Shown piece after piece: positions 1 to 8,988 of a stretch of 64,000 bases of DNA (positions are counted from its first letter, which is position 1; each line of letters starts with the position of its first letter). This DNA comes from Micromonospora coerulea (GTDB lineage: Bacteria; Actinomycetota; Actinomycetes; Mycobacteriales; Micromonosporaceae): positions 186,001 to 250,000 of the forward strand of contig NZ_JAEMUW010000007.1 in NCBI RefSeq assembly GCF_016598485.1, given 5' to 3'. A model generated the notes under the pieces. It did no database searches. It was given only the letters and a program-made list of their open reading frames with translations, and had not been told where the DNA came from. The translations under genes were made by a program, and so were the position numbers.

Positions 1-489
1 CCGCCGGGCCTGGGCAGCCACGTGCAGTGGGACCGCAAGCTCGACGCCCGGCTGGCCACCGCGCTGATGTCCATTCAGGCGATCAAGGGCGTGGAGATCG
101 GCGACGGCTGGCAGCAGGCCCGCTCGCGAGGCTCCGAGGCGCACGACGAGATCATCCCCACCGCCACCGGGGTGCGCCGGGTCACCGACCGGGCCGGCGG
201 CCTGGAGGGCGGCATCACCACCGGCGAACCGCTGCGGGTGAAGGCGGCGATGAAGCCGATCTCCTCGCTGAACCGGGCGTTGTCCACCGTCGACGTCACC
301 ACCGGCGAGCCGGCCACCGCGATCAACCAGCGCTCCGACGTCTGCGCGGTACCCGCCGCGGCGGTGGTCGCCGAGGCGATGGTGGCCCTGGTGCTGGCCG
401 AGGCCGCGGTGGAGAAGTTCGGCGGCGACTCGGTCGCCGAGATGCGCCGCAACCTGACCGGCTACCTGGACGCCCTGGTGATCCGCTGA
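1..489 (+). CDS. aroC: Chorismate synthase, C-terminal part (runs in from the left edge)
   Basis: Chorismate synthase makes chorismate from 5-enolpyruvylshikimate-3-phosphate using reduced FMN, the last shikimate-pathway step. Only the last 162 residues are in the window and the frame is open from base 1. The visible part carries family signatures: [13 protein letters not shown] at the start, then the [13 protein letters not shown] segment, EAHDEI, GGITTG and the [11 protein letters not shown] block. The stop overlaps the aroK start by one base (TGATG), so the two are translationally coupled. Identification is firm; the N-terminus cannot be assessed. Confidence 0.97.
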   Translation, partial: PPGLGSHVQWDRKLDARLATALMSIQAIKGVEIGDGWQQARSRGSEAHDEIIPTATGVRRVTDRAGGLEGGITTGEPLRVKAAMKPISSLNRALSTVDVTTGEPATAINQRSDVCAVPAAAVVAEAMVALVLAEAAVEKFGGDSVAEMRRNLTGYLDALVIR

Positions 490-992
490 TGGCCCCGGTG
501 TGCGTGCTGGTCGGGGCGCCCGGCTCCGGCAAGACCACCATCGGGCAGGCGCTCGCCGCCACGCTGGGCGTCGAGTTCCGGGACACCGACGCCGACATCG
601 AGCAGCTGGCCGGCAAGCCGATCTCGGAGATCTTCGTCGACGAGGGGGAGGCGCACTTCCGTACCCTCGAACGGGCGGCCGTGGCCGCGGCGCTGGCCGC
701 GCACGGCGGGGTGCTCGCCCTCGGCGGCGGCGCGATCCTGGCCGAGGAGAACCGCGCCGCGCTGGTCGGGCACACCGTCGTGCACCTGTCGGTGGAGCTG
801 CCCGACGCGGTGAAGCGGGTCGGGCTGGGCGCGGGCCGGCCGCTGCTGGCGCTCAACCCGCGGGCCACCCTCAAGCACCTGATGGAGCAGCGCCGCCCGC
901 TCTACGCCGAGGTGGCCACCGCCACCGTGATCACCGACGGGCGGACCCCGCAGGAGATCGCCGCCGAGGTCGCTGGCCTGCTCAAGCCCTGA
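489..992 (+). CDS. aroK: Shikimate kinase
   Basis: This enzyme phosphorylates shikimate at the 3-hydroxyl with ATP. The product is 167 aa, a normal size for AroK. The Walker A loop is GAPGSGKTT at residues 9-17. DTD, which binds shikimate, follows at about residues 31-33, then the FRxLE segment, GGGA, and the RPLL lid Arg. I chose the ATG at 489 because it overlaps the aroC stop by one base and puts the P-loop at the usual distance from the N-terminus. The 3' end overlaps the convergent CtaG-like gene by 11 bases. Confidence 0.96.
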   Translation: MAPVCVLVGAPGSGKTTIGQALAATLGVEFRDTDADIEQLAGKPISEIFVDEGEAHFRTLERAAVAAALAAHGGVLALGGGAILAEENRAALVGHTVVHLSVELPDAVKRVGLGAGRPLLALNPRATLKHLMEQRRPLYAEVATATVITDGRTPQEIAAEVAGLLKP

Positions 993-1755
993 CGGCCGGC
1001 CGGGCCGGGAGCCGGTCGGGGCGCCAGGCGACCAGGAGGGCCAGGGCGAGCAGGATCTCGGCGAGGTCCCCGCCGTAGTACATGACGGTGGCCGCGGCGC
1101 GTAGCTCGTCGCCGGTCGCCGGGACGTCGACGAGCAGGCCGGCGTACAGGAGTTGGGCGATCGTGGCGTGGGCGGCCACGGCGACGCCGAGCACGAGCAG
1201 GCGCACCGGGACGCGGGGGCGGTGCGGACCCGGGTCCGGGCCGGCGATCGACCAGCTGAAGAGGTAGCCGGCGAGCACGAAGTGCAGGTCCACCAGCCCG
1301 TGCAGGGCGGGACTGTCCAGGCTGGCCCGGTAGAGCGGGGTCAGGTACAGCAGCCAGAGGCCGCCGGCGGTGAGCGCCAGGCCGGCGACCGGATGACCGG
1401 CCATCCGGGCCACCGGGTGGCGCAGCAGCCGGACCGCTGCCCGGCCGGTGCGCCGGTCCAGCGTGCGCAGCGCGAGGGTGCCCGGCGCGCCCAGCATCAG
1501 GGCCAGCGGCGCCAGCATGCCGAGCAGCAGGTGCTGCCACATGTGCCCAGGCAGGTCGTCGCCGGGCCAGGCCAGCCCGGCGGCGAGCAGCGCCGCGCCG
1601 AGACCGAAGCTCGCCGTCCGCCGGTGACTCCAGCCCGGCCGGCCCGGGTCGCGCTGGCGCAGGGCCGCGGCCAGATAGAGCCAGAACATCCCCAGCGGTA
1701 CGAGGGCGACGGGCGGGACGGCACCGGCGGCGTGCCCGGCGTGGGCGGTCAGCAC
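982..1755 (-). CDS. CtaG-like cytochrome c oxidase assembly membrane protein (caa3_CtaG family)
   Basis: This 257-aa polytopic membrane protein has the pattern of the caa3-type CtaG family. [21 protein letters not shown] segment follows an HxW-type region, and later come [18 protein letters not shown] and a His-containing helix near [11 protein letters not shown]. Several hydrophobic stretches suggest about six or seven helices. Family members are linked to copper insertion or assembly of cytochrome oxidase. I chose the GTG at 1755 because it overlaps the stop of the upstream DUF2243 gene by 7 bases. The pair sits on the opposite strand inside the aro cluster. The role is inferred from the family only. 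Confidence 0.8.
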   Translation of the reverse strand: MLTAHAGHAAGAVPPVALVPLGMFWLYLAAALRQRDPGRPGWSHRRTASFGLGAALLAAGLAWPGDDLPGHMWQHLLLGMLAPLALMLGAPGTLALRTLDRRTGRAAVRLLRHPVARMAGHPVAGLALTAGGLWLLYLTPLYRASLDSPALHGLVDLHFVLAGYLFSWSIAGPDPGPHRPRVPVRLLVLGVAVAAHATIAQLLYAGLLVDVPATGDELRAAATVMYYGGDLAEILLALALLVAWRPDRLPARPAVRA

Positions 1756-2276
1756 CGCCGTTCGGCGGCGCAGACGTCGACCACCCCGGCGCGCCGCCGC
1801 ACCAGCCACCCGACCGCGACGAAGACCGCCCCGAGGGCGAGGAAGCCGAGGTCCCAGACCGTCTGGTACGGCCCGGGCCGGACGTGGTGGATGCCGAGCA
1901 CCTGGTGGTCGACGATCCCCTCGACCAGGTTGAACAGCCCCCAGCCGACCAGCGCCCAGCCCCAGAGCGCGGGAGAGCGCCACAGCCGGCCCCGGGACCG
2001 GGTGACCCGCCCGTAGAGCATCGCCAGCCCGCCCAGCACCGCCAGCCAGGTCACCACGTGGAACAGCCCGTCCCAGAGGGTGTTCATCCGCAGCCCCGGG
2101 ACGGTGTCCACCGGGTACGCCCGGATCCCGATGCGGTCGGTGTCGGTGCTGCTGAGCATGTGGTGCCACTGGAGGACCTGGTGCAGCAGGATGCCGTCGA
2201 CGAAGCCACCCAGGCCCACCCCGAGGATCGTCGCCGGGACCCGGATGTCCGCTTCGTCGATGGTCGGTCGGGTCAT
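1749..2276 (-). CDS. DUF2243 family membrane protein
   Basis: The product is 175 aa with four predicted membrane helices. The N-terminal helix contains the motif [18 protein letters not shown] and a later one [19 protein letters not shown]. These conserved His-rich membrane motifs are typical of DUF2243, whose biochemical function is unknown. The ATG at 2276 is preferred over the GTG at 2285 because GGAGG lies 8 bases before the ATG and the GTG overlaps that site. It is translationally coupled to the CtaG-like gene, so a shared role in copper or oxidase biology is a reasonable guess, no more. Confidence 0.78.
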   Translation of the reverse strand: MTRPTIDEADIRVPATILGVGLGGFVDGILLHQVLQWHHMLSSTDTDRIGIRAYPVDTVPGLRMNTLWDGLFHVVTWLAVLGGLAMLYGRVTRSRGRLWRSPALWGWALVGWGLFNLVEGIVDHQVLGIHHVRPGPYQTVWDLGFLALGAVFVAVGWLVRRRAGVVDVCAAERRC

Positions 2277-2400
2277 CGCCAGCACCTCCGCCGTCGGTGG
2301 TCGGCCCCTGGCGGGTGCCCCGGACCTCGCCGGTAAAACGCCGGCGGCGCCGCGCCGGTCACGCAGTGGACACTCGCCGCCCGGACCCGGCCCGCTCGAC

Positions 2401-2406
2401 TAGGCT
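2401..2406 (+). promoter_or_regulatory. Candidate -10 element for a leaderless aroB transcript
   Basis: TAGGCT fits the actinobacterial TANNNT -10 pattern and ends 7 bases before the aroB ATG at 2414. No Shine-Dalgarno sequence lies in that gap, so transcription probably starts at or next to the start codon. No clear -35 is visible. Confidence 0.45.
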
Positions 2407-2413
2407 GCCGGCG

Positions 2414-3490
2414 ATGGACGACGTGACCCGGATCCCGGTCGGCGGCGAGCGGCCGTACGACGTGCTGGTGGGACGCAACCTGCTCGACCCGCCGCCGCGG
2501 CTCCTGCCCGGCGCGGACCGGGTCGCGGTGCTGCACGCACCCCCGCTCAAGGAGCTCGCCGAGACGCTCGGGGAACGGGTCCGCGCGGTCGGGGTCGACC
2601 CGCTGCTGGTCGAGGTGCCGGACGCCGAGGCGGGCAAGCGGATCGAGGTGGCCGCCGAGTGCTGGGAGCGGCTCGGCGCCGCCGGCTTCACCCGTACCGA
2701 CGCGGTGGTGGGCGTCGGCGGCGGCGCGGTGACCGACCTCGCCGGCTTCGTCGCCGCCTGCTGGCTGCGCGGCGTGCGTTGGGTGCCGGTCGCGACCTCG
2801 CTGCTGGGCATGGTCGACGCCGCGGTCGGCGGCAAGACCGGGGTCAACACCGCCGCCGGCAAGAACCTGGTCGGCGCGTTCCACCCGCCGGCCGGGGTGA
2901 TCTGCGACCTCGCCACCCTGGACAGCCTGCCGGCCGCGGACCTGGCCGCCGGCCTGGCCGAGGTGGTCAAGTGCGGGTTCATCGCGGACCCGGTGATCCT
3001 CGACCTGATCGAGGGCGACCCGGCCGCGGCCACCGACCCGACGTCACCGGTGGCCCGCGAGCTGATCGAGCGGGCGATCCGGGTGAAGGCCGAGGTGGTC
3101 TCCGGTGACCTGCGCGAGTCGGGGGTACGGGAGGTGCTGAACTACGGGCACACCCTGGCCCACGCGATCGAGAAGGTCGAGGGGTACCGCTGGCGGCACG
3201 GGCACGCGGTCGCGGTGGGTCTGGTCTACGCCGGCGCCCTGGCCCGGCTGGCCGGCCGGCTGGACGCGGCCACCGCCGAGCGGCACCGTGCCGCGGTGGC
3301 CGCCCTCGGCCTGCCGACCAGCTATCCGGCCGACGCCTGGCCCGACCTGCTCGCCGCGATGCGGGTCGACAAGAAGGCCCGGGGCAGCAGGCTGCGCTTC
3401 GTGGTGCTGGACGGGTTGGCCCGCCCGGCGATCCTGGAGGGCCCCGACGACGAGCTGCTGCGTGCCGCCTACCGGGAGATCGCCTCGTGA
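2414..3490 (+). CDS. aroB: 3-dehydroquinate synthase
   Basis: AroB converts DAHP to 3-dehydroquinate using NAD and a divalent metal. The product is 358 aa, standard for the family. Visible signatures are [16 protein letters not shown] and [12 protein letters not shown] for nucleotide and substrate binding, [17 protein letters not shown], and the metal-binding [11 protein letters not shown] and HGHAVAVG segments. The ATG at 2414 is chosen because the protein then begins just before the conserved N-terminal strand and a -10-like TAGGCT sits 7 bases upstream. Its stop overlaps the aroQ start by 4 bases. Confidence 0.96.
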   Translation: MDDVTRIPVGGERPYDVLVGRNLLDPPPRLLPGADRVAVLHAPPLKELAETLGERVRAVGVDPLLVEVPDAEAGKRIEVAAECWERLGAAGFTRTDAVVGVGGGAVTDLAGFVAACWLRGVRWVPVATSLLGMVDAAVGGKTGVNTAAGKNLVGAFHPPAGVICDLATLDSLPAADLAAGLAEVVKCGFIADPVILDLIEGDPAAATDPTSPVARELIERAIRVKAEVVSGDLRESGVREVLNYGHTLAHAIEKVEGYRWRHGHAVAVGLVYAGALARLAGRLDAATAERHRAAVAALGLPTSYPADAWPDLLAAMRVDKKARGSRLRFVVLDGLARPAILEGPDDELLRAAYREIAS

Positions 3491-3927
3491 GGGTGTACGT
3501 GCTCAACGGACCCAATCTGGGCCGGCTCGGCACCCGGCAGGTCGACGTGTACGGGGTGACCAGCTACGCCGACCTGGTGGACATGTGCGTGGACACCGGC
3601 CGGCAGTTGGGGCTGGACGTGGTGGTCCGGCAGACCGACGCCGAGCACGAGCTGCTCGGGTGGCTGCACGAAGCGGCCGACGAGGGCGCTGCGGTGGTGC
3701 TCAACCCGGCGGCCTGGTCGCACTACTCGATCGCGGTGCGGGACGCCTGCGCGATGGTGCGCGGGCCACTGGTGGAGGTGCACATCTCCAACATCCACGC
3801 CCGGGAGGAGTTCCGGCACCACTCGGTGGTCTCTGCGGTCGCGACCGGGGTGATCTGCGGGCTGGGCGTCGACGGGTACCGCCTCGCCCTGCACCACCTC
3901 GCCACCCGGCTGGCGGCGAAAGACTGA
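3487..3927 (+). CDS. aroQ: Type II 3-dehydroquinate dehydratase
   Basis: This 146-aa protein has the small, dodecameric type II dehydroquinase fold. It starts [12 protein letters not shown], retains a Tyr in VDVYG as the expected catalytic residue, and has [17 protein letters not shown] near the end. Two usually constant blocks vary: the first loop reads NLGRLG where NLNLLG is common, and the NPGAYTH-type block reads [15 protein letters not shown]. The fold and catalytic residues look intact. The GTG start at 3487 shares GTGA with the aroB stop. No pepQ-type peptidase follows, although one often sits here in other actinobacteria. Confidence 0.93.
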   Translation: MRVYVLNGPNLGRLGTRQVDVYGVTSYADLVDMCVDTGRQLGLDVVVRQTDAEHELLGWLHEAADEGAAVVLNPAAWSHYSIAVRDACAMVRGPLVEVHISNIHAREEFRHHSVVSAVATGVICGLGVDGYRLALHHLATRLAAKD

Positions 3928-4262
3928 CGCCCGCCGAGCGGCAGCTCGGTCGCGGTCGCCTTCCGTGGCATCCCGCCGTGCTCACGGTGCGTGAGAGCTA
4001 TCTCCCACGATGGCGGGCTCCGCTCCACCCGCCGCATCACCGTCTTGAGCTGCCCTTCCTTGCCCGATGCGCGGTCGCCCGGGTCGGCCGGACAGTTACG
4101 CAGCGTGACCGTTGCCTCCGCTGCCGAGCAAAGGAGGAGCGGGGGAACGGGCGGGTGGTCCACGCCGGCACCCGGGTGATCCTCGGGCCGGGCGGGCCGG
4201 CGGCGCGACATTGGCGGGACAGCGGCTGGGCAGCGGCGGCGCTGTCGGTTCGACACTGCTAG
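3928..4262 (+). other. Gene-free stretch between aroQ and efp
   Basis: I see no credible gene in these 335 bases. A good purine tract (AAGGAGG, near 4131) is not followed by a start codon at working distance. A weak CCCGCC/GGCGGG inverted repeat lies around 3971-4015. The region otherwise looks like ordinary GC-rich spacer. Confidence 0.5.
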
Positions 4263-4268
4263 TAGACT
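4263..4268 (+). promoter_or_regulatory. Candidate -10 element of the efp-nusB promoter
   Basis: TAGACT fits TANNNT and lies 38 bases before the efp ATG. The spacer leaves room for the leader and the AGGA ribosome-binding site at about 4300. There is no convincing -35. Confidence 0.4.
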
Positions 4269-4306
4269 TGCCAGGTCTGTCCGCCAATTGATGATCAAGG
4301 CAGGAA

Positions 4307-4864
4307 ATGGCCACCACCAACGACCTCAAGAACGGCCTCGTACTCAACCTCGACGGGGAGCTCTGGGCCGTCGTCGAGTTCCAGCACGTCAAGCCCGGTA
4401 AGGGCGGTGCCTTCGTGCGCACCACGCTGAAGAACGTGCTGTCCGGCAAGGTCGTCGACAAGACCTTCAACGCGGGCACCAAGGTCGAGACCGCCACCGT
4501 CGACAAGCGCACCATGCAGTACCTCTACGCCGACGGTGAGGACTACGTCTTCATGGATCTGGAGACGTTCGACCAGATCACCGTCCCCGGCGGCACCGTC
4601 GGGGAGGCCGCCAACTACCTCCTCCCGGAGGCCGAGGCGACCGTCGCCACCCACGAGAGCGTCCCGCTCTACATCGAGCTGCCGACCTCCGTCGTGCTCG
4701 AGGTGACCTACACCGAGCCGGGCCTGCAGGGCGACCGGTCGACCGGCGGCAACAAGCCGGCCACCGTCGAGACCGGCGCGACCGTGCCGGTGCCGCTCTT
4801 CATCACCACCGGCGAGAAGATCAAGGTCGACACCCGCGACGGCCGTTACCTCGGCCGCGCCTGA
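4307..4864 (+). CDS. efp: Translation elongation factor P
   Basis: EF-P enters the ribosomal E site and relieves stalling at polyproline stretches. The product is 185 aa with the normal three-domain KOW-like/OB/OB build. The tip of the first domain reads [10 protein letters not shown] with Lys32 at the position modified in other bacteria. No EpmA-type modification gene is nearby, which fits the unmodified-lysine mode known in actinobacteria. The C-terminal signature [20 protein letters not shown] is intact. The stop overlaps the nusB start by one base. Confidence 0.98.
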   Translation: MATTNDLKNGLVLNLDGELWAVVEFQHVKPGKGGAFVRTTLKNVLSGKVVDKTFNAGTKVETATVDKRTMQYLYADGEDYVFMDLETFDQITVPGGTVGEAANYLLPEAEATVATHESVPLYIELPTSVVLEVTYTEPGLQGDRSTGGNKPATVETGATVPVPLFITTGEKIKVDTRDGRYLGRA

Positions 4865-5298
4865 TGGCCGAGGGTCCGAAGCAGCAGATGCCGGCGCGCC
4901 GCAAGGCGCGCAAGCGGGCGCTGGACGTGCTCTTCGAGGCCGACCTGCGGGACCGGCCCCCGGTCGAGGTGCTCGCCGGCTACCTCGAGCGGATCGAGAA
5001 GCCCCGGCCCGACCACGTGGGCTACGCCATCAGCCTGGTCGAGGGGGTCGCCGCGCACCTGGACCGGATCGACGAGCTGATCGCCAGCTACGCCGAGGGC
5101 TGGACCCTGGAGCGGATGCCGGTGGTGGACCGCAACCTCGCTCGGATCGCGGTCTACGAGTTGCTCTACCTCGACGACATCGACGACGCGGTGGCGATCA
5201 GCGAGGCCGTCGAGTTGGCCCGGCAGATGTCGACCGACGACTCGCCGCGCTTCCTCAACGGGGTGCTCGGCCGGATCGCCGAGTACGCCAGCCGCTGA
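4864..5298 (+). CDS. nusB: Transcription antitermination factor NusB
   Basis: NusB is an all-helical 144-aa protein that pairs with ribosomal protein S10 (NusE) on boxA RNA in rRNA antitermination. Signatures are the basic N-terminus ARRKARKRALDVLFEAD, the central VDRNLARIAVYELLY, and the C-terminal DDSPRFLNGVLGRIA. It is coupled to efp by a TGATG overlap and ends 25 bases before a strong terminator hairpin. This is the usual efp-nusB pairing of actinobacteria. Confidence 0.97.
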   Translation: MAEGPKQQMPARRKARKRALDVLFEADLRDRPPVEVLAGYLERIEKPRPDHVGYAISLVEGVAAHLDRIDELIASYAEGWTLERMPVVDRNLARIAVYELLYLDDIDDAVAISEAVELARQMSTDDSPRFLNGVLGRIAEYASR

Positions 5299-5323
5299 CG
5301 CGGCATCCCGCGCCACGTACGAC

Positions 5324-5357
5324 AGAAGGGCCCGTGCCGGTCGGCACGGGCCCTTCT
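5324..5357. terminator. Strong bidirectional terminator between nusB and bldD
   Basis: The arms AGAAGGGCCCGTGCCG (5324-5339) and CGGCACGGGCCCTTCT (5342-5357) are perfectly complementary over 16 bp, with a 2-base centre. It lies between two convergent genes and could serve both strands. Confidence 0.9.
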
Positions 5358-5373
5358 CGCTGTCGCGGATGGA

Positions 5374-5862
5374 TCAGGACGCGAAGAACGCCCGCGGGTC
5401 GGCGACCAGCACGCCGTGCTCGGTGAGGCGCTCGATCAGGCCCGACGGCGAGGCGTCGTAGACGATCGCCAGCGCGCGCAGGTCGTCGGCGCGGATGGAG
5501 AGCACCCGGCCGTTGTAGTCACCGCGCTGCTGCTGGATGGCCCGGGCGTACCGGGCGACGTAGGCGAGGTCCTCGGAGGCCTCGTCGTACAGCCGCTCCA
5601 GGTCCAGGACGATCTTGCTGGTGGGCTCGTGCCGCACCCCGCTGCCGTCAGGCAGCAGCTCCGAGACGGGAACGCGGTAGAAGTCGGCCAGCTCCGCCAG
5701 GCGGGACACGGTGACGGCCCGGTCGCCGCGCTCGTAAGAGCCGACCACCACGGCCTTCCACCGCCCGTTCGACTTCTCCTCCACACCCTGCAGGGACAGG
5801 CCCTGCTGCTGGCGGATGGAGCGCAGGCGGGCGCCCAGCGACTTGGCGTATTCAGAGGGCAT
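5374..5862 (-). CDS. bldD: Developmental master regulator BldD (c-di-GMP responsive)
   Basis: BldD represses sporulation genes during vegetative growth in Streptomyces and dimerises on cyclic di-GMP. The product is 162 aa. An N-terminal HTH of Cro/CI type covers about residues 7-70 and contains the GSYERGDRAVTV segment. The C-terminal domain carries the c-di-GMP signature RxD-x8-RxxD, seen as R113-G-D115 and R124-A-D-D127, with all four charged residues present. GGGAG precedes the ATG by 8 bases. A good promoter and a BldD-box-like site lie upstream, which fits autoregulation. An orthologue fits a mycelial, sporulating actinomycete. Confidence 0.95.
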   Translation of the reverse strand: MPSEYAKSLGARLRSIRQQQGLSLQGVEEKSNGRWKAVVVGSYERGDRAVTVSRLAELADFYRVPVSELLPDGSGVRHEPTSKIVLDLERLYDEASEDLAYVARYARAIQQQRGDYNGRVLSIRADDLRALAIVYDASPSGLIERLTEHGVLVADPRAFFAS

Positions 5863-5903
5863 TCGGACACTCCCAGTGCTGCTCGGGGTTCTCCCAGCTA
5901 TCG

Positions 5904-5944
5904 CTACGGAGCGTGACGGTACGGGGATTGCGACACCTGGTCAA
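5904..5944 (-). promoter_or_regulatory. bldD promoter with overlapping BldD-box-like operator
   Basis: Read on the minus strand, TTGACC (5939-5944) and TACCGT (5916-5921) are spaced by 17 bases, a good sigma-70-type promoter. Immediately downstream, TCACGCTCCGTAG (5904-5916) matches most positions of the BldD consensus (tnACnC[A/T]GnGTnA). A repressor bound there would cover the end of the -10 and the start site. Confidence 0.6.
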
Positions 5945-6047
5945 GTGGTCGTGACATTACCGTTGGCGGGCACGGGGGGAGTTATCCCCATTTCACCACC
6001 CTGATCCGGGGGTCAGTGCCGCCCGCGATCGGCCCCGTGACCGCTGG

Positions 6048-6060
6048 TAACGTGGCGTGA
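6048..6060 (+). promoter_or_regulatory. pyrR-side -10 element and second possible BldD box
   Basis: TAACGTGGCGTGA contains a TANNNT-type -10 (TAACGT, 6048-6053) and also resembles a BldD box. The pyr transcript would then start near 6060, giving a leader of about 90 bases. There is no clear -35, so this is tentative. Confidence 0.35.
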
Positions 6061-6116
6061 AGCCCCGGTCCGGGTCGCGCGCGGCCCGACCGGATCTGTC
6101 AGACGTCCTTTAACGA

Positions 6117-6142
6117 CCCGTCCCGTGAGGCGGGGAAGGAGG
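6117..6142 (+). promoter_or_regulatory. PyrR-binding RNA loop next to the pyrR ribosome-binding site
   Basis: CCCG (6117-6120) pairs with CGGG (6131-6134) and encloses the loop TCCCGTGAGG (6121-6130). This matches the known PyrR recognition loop UCCNGNGAGG exactly. The Shine-Dalgarno AAGGAGG (6136-6142) follows by one base. PyrR bound with UMP would therefore mask the ribosome-binding site. This is the translational mode described for mycobacterial pyr operons rather than terminator-based attenuation. Confidence 0.75.
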
Positions 6143-6148
6143 TCCGCC

Positions 6149-6733
6149 GTGGCCTACCCACCGGCTGCCCAGTCGTCGCCGCCGCGACAACCCTCGGTGA
6201 AGGTGATCCTCGCCGCCGCCGACGTGTCGCGGGTGGTCGACCGCATCGCCCACCAGATCCTGGAGAAGACCCAGGGCGCCGCCGACACCGTGCTGCTCGG
6301 CATCCCCACCCGGGGCGTGCCCCTGGCCCGGCGGCTCGCCGGCCGGATCAGCACCTTCGAGGACGTGGCCGTCCCCGTCGGTGTGCTCGACATCACCCTC
6401 TACCGCGACGACCTGCGCCGGCACGCCACCCGCGCGGTCGGCCCGACCGAACTTCCGCCCGGCGGGATCGACGGCAAGCGGGTGATCCTCGTCGACGACG
6501 TGCTCTTCTCCGGCCGCACCGTGCGGGCCGCCCTGGACGCGCTCAGCGACGTCGGCCGCCCGGCCTCCGTGCAACTCGCCGTGCTGGTCGACCGCGGCCA
6601 CCGCGAGCTGCCGATCCGCGCCGACTACGTCGGCAAGAACATCCCGACCGCGCTCGCCGAGAGCGTCAAGGTCACCCTCGCCGAGACCGACGGCACGGAC
6701 GAGGTCAAGCTGTACGGGGGAGCCACCTCATGA
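6149..6733 (+). CDS. pyrR: Bifunctional PyrR: pyr mRNA-binding regulator and uracil phosphoribosyltransferase
   Basis: PyrR senses UMP/PRPP, binds pyr mRNA and has minor UPRTase activity. The product is 194 aa. The PRPP-binding signature [17 protein letters not shown] is intact at about residues 112-128, and the family blocks [14 protein letters not shown] and LYRDDL are present. The GTG at 6149 is chosen because AAGGAGG lies 6 bases upstream. Reading from the possible GTG near 6125 would run through that ribosome-binding site. It is the first gene of the operon and overlaps pyrB by 4 bases (ATGA). Confidence 0.96.
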   Translation: MAYPPAAQSSPPRQPSVKVILAAADVSRVVDRIAHQILEKTQGAADTVLLGIPTRGVPLARRLAGRISTFEDVAVPVGVLDITLYRDDLRRHATRAVGPTELPPGGIDGKRVILVDDVLFSGRTVRAALDALSDVGRPASVQLAVLVDRGHRELPIRADYVGKNIPTALAESVKVTLAETDGTDEVKLYGGATS

Positions 6734-7656
6734 TCCGGCACCTGCTCTCCGGCGCCGACCTGGACGCCGACACCGCCACCCAGATCCTGGACACCGCCGC
6801 CGAGATGGCCACCGTCGCCGGCCGCGAGGTCAAGAAGCTTCCCGCGCTGCGCGGCCGGACGGTGGTGAACCTCTTCTACGAGGACTCCACCCGGACCCGG
6901 ATCTCCTTCGAGGCGGCCGCCAAGCGGCTTAGCGCCGACGTGATCAACTTTTCGGCCAAGGGCTCCAGCGTCACCAAGGGTGAGAGCCTGAAGGACACGG
7001 CGCTCACCCTCCAGGCGATGGGGGCCGACGCGGTGGTCGTCCGGCACCCCGCCTCCGGCGCGCCGCACCGGCTGGCCAACTGGGTGGACGGGTCGGTGGT
7101 CAACGCCGGCGACGGCACCCACGAACACCCCACCCAGGCGCTGCTCGACGCGTACACGATGCGCTCCCGGCTGGGCCGGCTCGCCGGTCTGCACGTGGCG
7201 ATCGTCGGTGACGTGCTGCACTCCCGGGTGGCTCGCTCCAACGTGCTGCTGCTCTCCACCCTCGGCGCCAAGGTCACCCTGGTCGGCCCGCCGACGCTCA
7301 TCCCGGTGAACATCTCCGCCGCGCTCGCGCCCGGCACCGACGTCTCGTACGACCTCGACGCCGTGCTACCCGACGTGGACGTGGTGATGATGCTGCGGGT
7401 GCAGCGGGAACGGATGGGCGACTCCTACTTCCCCTCCGCCCGCGAGTACGCCCGCCGCTACGGCCTCGACGGCCCGCGCATGCGCCGGCTGCCCGCGCAC
7501 GCGATCGTCATGCACCCCGGCCCGATGAACCGGGGCATGGAGATCACCCCCGAGGTCGCCGACTCGCCCCGCTCCACGATCGTCGAACAGGTCGCCAACG
7601 GGGTCTCCGTGCGGATGGCCGTCCTCTACCTGCTGCTCGGAGGGAACAACCGGTGA
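6730..7656 (+). CDS. pyrB: Aspartate carbamoyltransferase, catalytic chain
   Basis: It condenses carbamoyl phosphate with aspartate, the committed pyrimidine step. The product is 308 aa, normal length. Catalytic blocks are visible: STRTRISFE for carbamoyl phosphate, then [38 protein letters not shown] and the C-terminal HPGPMNRG. No regulatory pyrI gene is seen. It is coupled by ATGA to pyrR and by GTGA to pyrC, so the enzymes of the first steps are co-translated. Confidence 0.97.
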   Translation: MIRHLLSGADLDADTATQILDTAAEMATVAGREVKKLPALRGRTVVNLFYEDSTRTRISFEAAAKRLSADVINFSAKGSSVTKGESLKDTALTLQAMGADAVVVRHPASGAPHRLANWVDGSVVNAGDGTHEHPTQALLDAYTMRSRLGRLAGLHVAIVGDVLHSRVARSNVLLLSTLGAKVTLVGPPTLIPVNISAALAPGTDVSYDLDAVLPDVDVVMMLRVQRERMGDSYFPSAREYARRYGLDGPRMRRLPAHAIVMHPGPMNRGMEITPEVADSPRSTIVEQVANGVSVRMAVLYLLLGGNNR

Positions 7657-8930
7657 CCGCGTACCTGATCAAGAACGTCAGCGTGGTCGGTGCCGCGCCG
7701 ACCGACCTGCTGATCCGCGACGGCGTCGTCGCCGAGGCCGGCGCGGGCCTGACCGCGCCGGACGCCACGGTGCTCGACGGCACCGGGCTGGTGGCTCTGC
7801 CCGGTCTGGTCGACCTGCACACCCACCTGCGCGAGCCGGGTCGGGAGGACGCCGAGACCGTGGAGTCCGGCTCCCGGGCGGCGGCGCTCGGCGGGTACAC
7901 CGCGGTCTGCGCGATGGCCAACACGTCGCCGGTCGCCGACACCGCCGGGGTGGTCGAGCAGGTCTGGCGGCTCGGCCGGGAGGCCGGGCTGGTCGACGTG
8001 CAGCCCATCGGTGCGGTCACCGTCGGCCTGGCCGGCGAGCGGCTGGCCGAGCTGGGCGCGATGGCCGACTCGGCGGCCCGGGTACGGATCTTCTCCGACG
8101 ACGGGCACTGCGTCGCCGACCCGAAGCTGATGCGCCGGGCCCTGGAGTACGTCAAGGCGTTCGACGGAGTGATCGCCCAGCACGCCGAGGAACCCCGGCT
8201 CACCGAGGGCGCCCAGATGCACGAGGGTGAGGTCTCCACCCGGCTCGGGCTCACCGGTTGGCCCGCGGTCGCCGAGGAGGCGATCATCGCCCGGGACGTG
8301 CTGCTCGCCGAGCACGTCGGCAGCCGGCTGCACATCTGCCACGTCTCCACCGCCGGCAGCGTCGAGGTGCTGCGGCACGCCAAGGCCCGTGGCGTGAAGG
8401 TGACCGCCGAGGTCACGCCCCACCACCTGCTGCTGACCGATGAGAAGGCCGAGACGTACGACCCGGTCTACAAGGTCAACCCGCCGCTGCGCACCGCCGC
8501 CGACATCGCCGCGCTGCGCGCCGCCCTCGCCGAGGGCGTGATCGACATCGTCGCCACCGACCACGCCCCGCACGCCGTGGAGGACAAGGAGTGCGAGTGG
8601 GCGTACGCCCGGCCGGGCATGCTCGGCCTGGAGACGGCGCTGTCGATCGCCCTGGACGTGCTCGGCCCGCAGTGGGACCTGATCGCCGAGCGGATGTCCC
8701 GCGCCCCGGCCCGGATCGCCGGACTGGAGGGGCACGGCCTCGACCCGGCCCCCGGTGTGCCGGCCAACCTGACCCTGGTCGACCCGGCCGCCCACCGCAC
8801 CATCGAGCCGGCGGAGCTGGCCAGTCGTAGTCGCAACACCCCGTACGCCCGCATGACGCTGCCGGGTCGCATCGTGGCGACCTTCCTGCGCGGCGAGCCG
8901 ACGGTCCTGGACGGAAAGGCTGTCAAGTGA
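7653..8930 (+). CDS. pyrC: Dihydroorotase (class I)
   Basis: It cyclises carbamoyl aspartate to dihydroorotate. The product is 425 aa, a typical class I amidohydrolase. The zinc motif [10 protein letters not shown] places His56 and His58 at the metal site. The [14 protein letters not shown] block, the ICHVSTAGS segment and the catalytic ATDHAPHA motif near residue 308 are all present. The GTG start overlaps the pyrB stop. After the stop there is a 58-base repeat-like spacer before carA. Confidence 0.97.
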   Translation: MTAYLIKNVSVVGAAPTDLLIRDGVVAEAGAGLTAPDATVLDGTGLVALPGLVDLHTHLREPGREDAETVESGSRAAALGGYTAVCAMANTSPVADTAGVVEQVWRLGREAGLVDVQPIGAVTVGLAGERLAELGAMADSAARVRIFSDDGHCVADPKLMRRALEYVKAFDGVIAQHAEEPRLTEGAQMHEGEVSTRLGLTGWPAVAEEAIIARDVLLAEHVGSRLHICHVSTAGSVEVLRHAKARGVKVTAEVTPHHLLLTDEKAETYDPVYKVNPPLRTAADIAALRAALAEGVIDIVATDHAPHAVEDKECEWAYARPGMLGLETALSIALDVLGPQWDLIAERMSRAPARIAGLEGHGLDPAPGVPANLTLVDPAAHRTIEPAELASRSRNTPYARMTLPGRIVATFLRGEPTVLDGKAVK

Positions 8931-8988
8931 TCCGAGCGAGGAACGCAGCGGAGCGGAGTCCCGCAGTCCGGATCGAAGGGAACGCAGC
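8931..8988 (+). repeat. GAGCG/GCAGCG-rich mosaic spacer between pyrC and carA
   Basis: This short spacer is built of GAGCGA, GCAGCGGAGCGGAG and similar units. It resembles the repeat-derived segment before ribBA at 37536-37616 (both include GCGGAGT next to CCG). It ends with the GAAGGGA ribosome-binding site of carA. Confidence 0.45.

Noticed and set aside
4131..4262. Short ORF from GTG 4155 after AAGGAGG in the aroQ-efp gap
   Set aside because: The spacing to the purine tract is about 15 bases, the product is a 36-residue string without features, and there is no sign of conservation.
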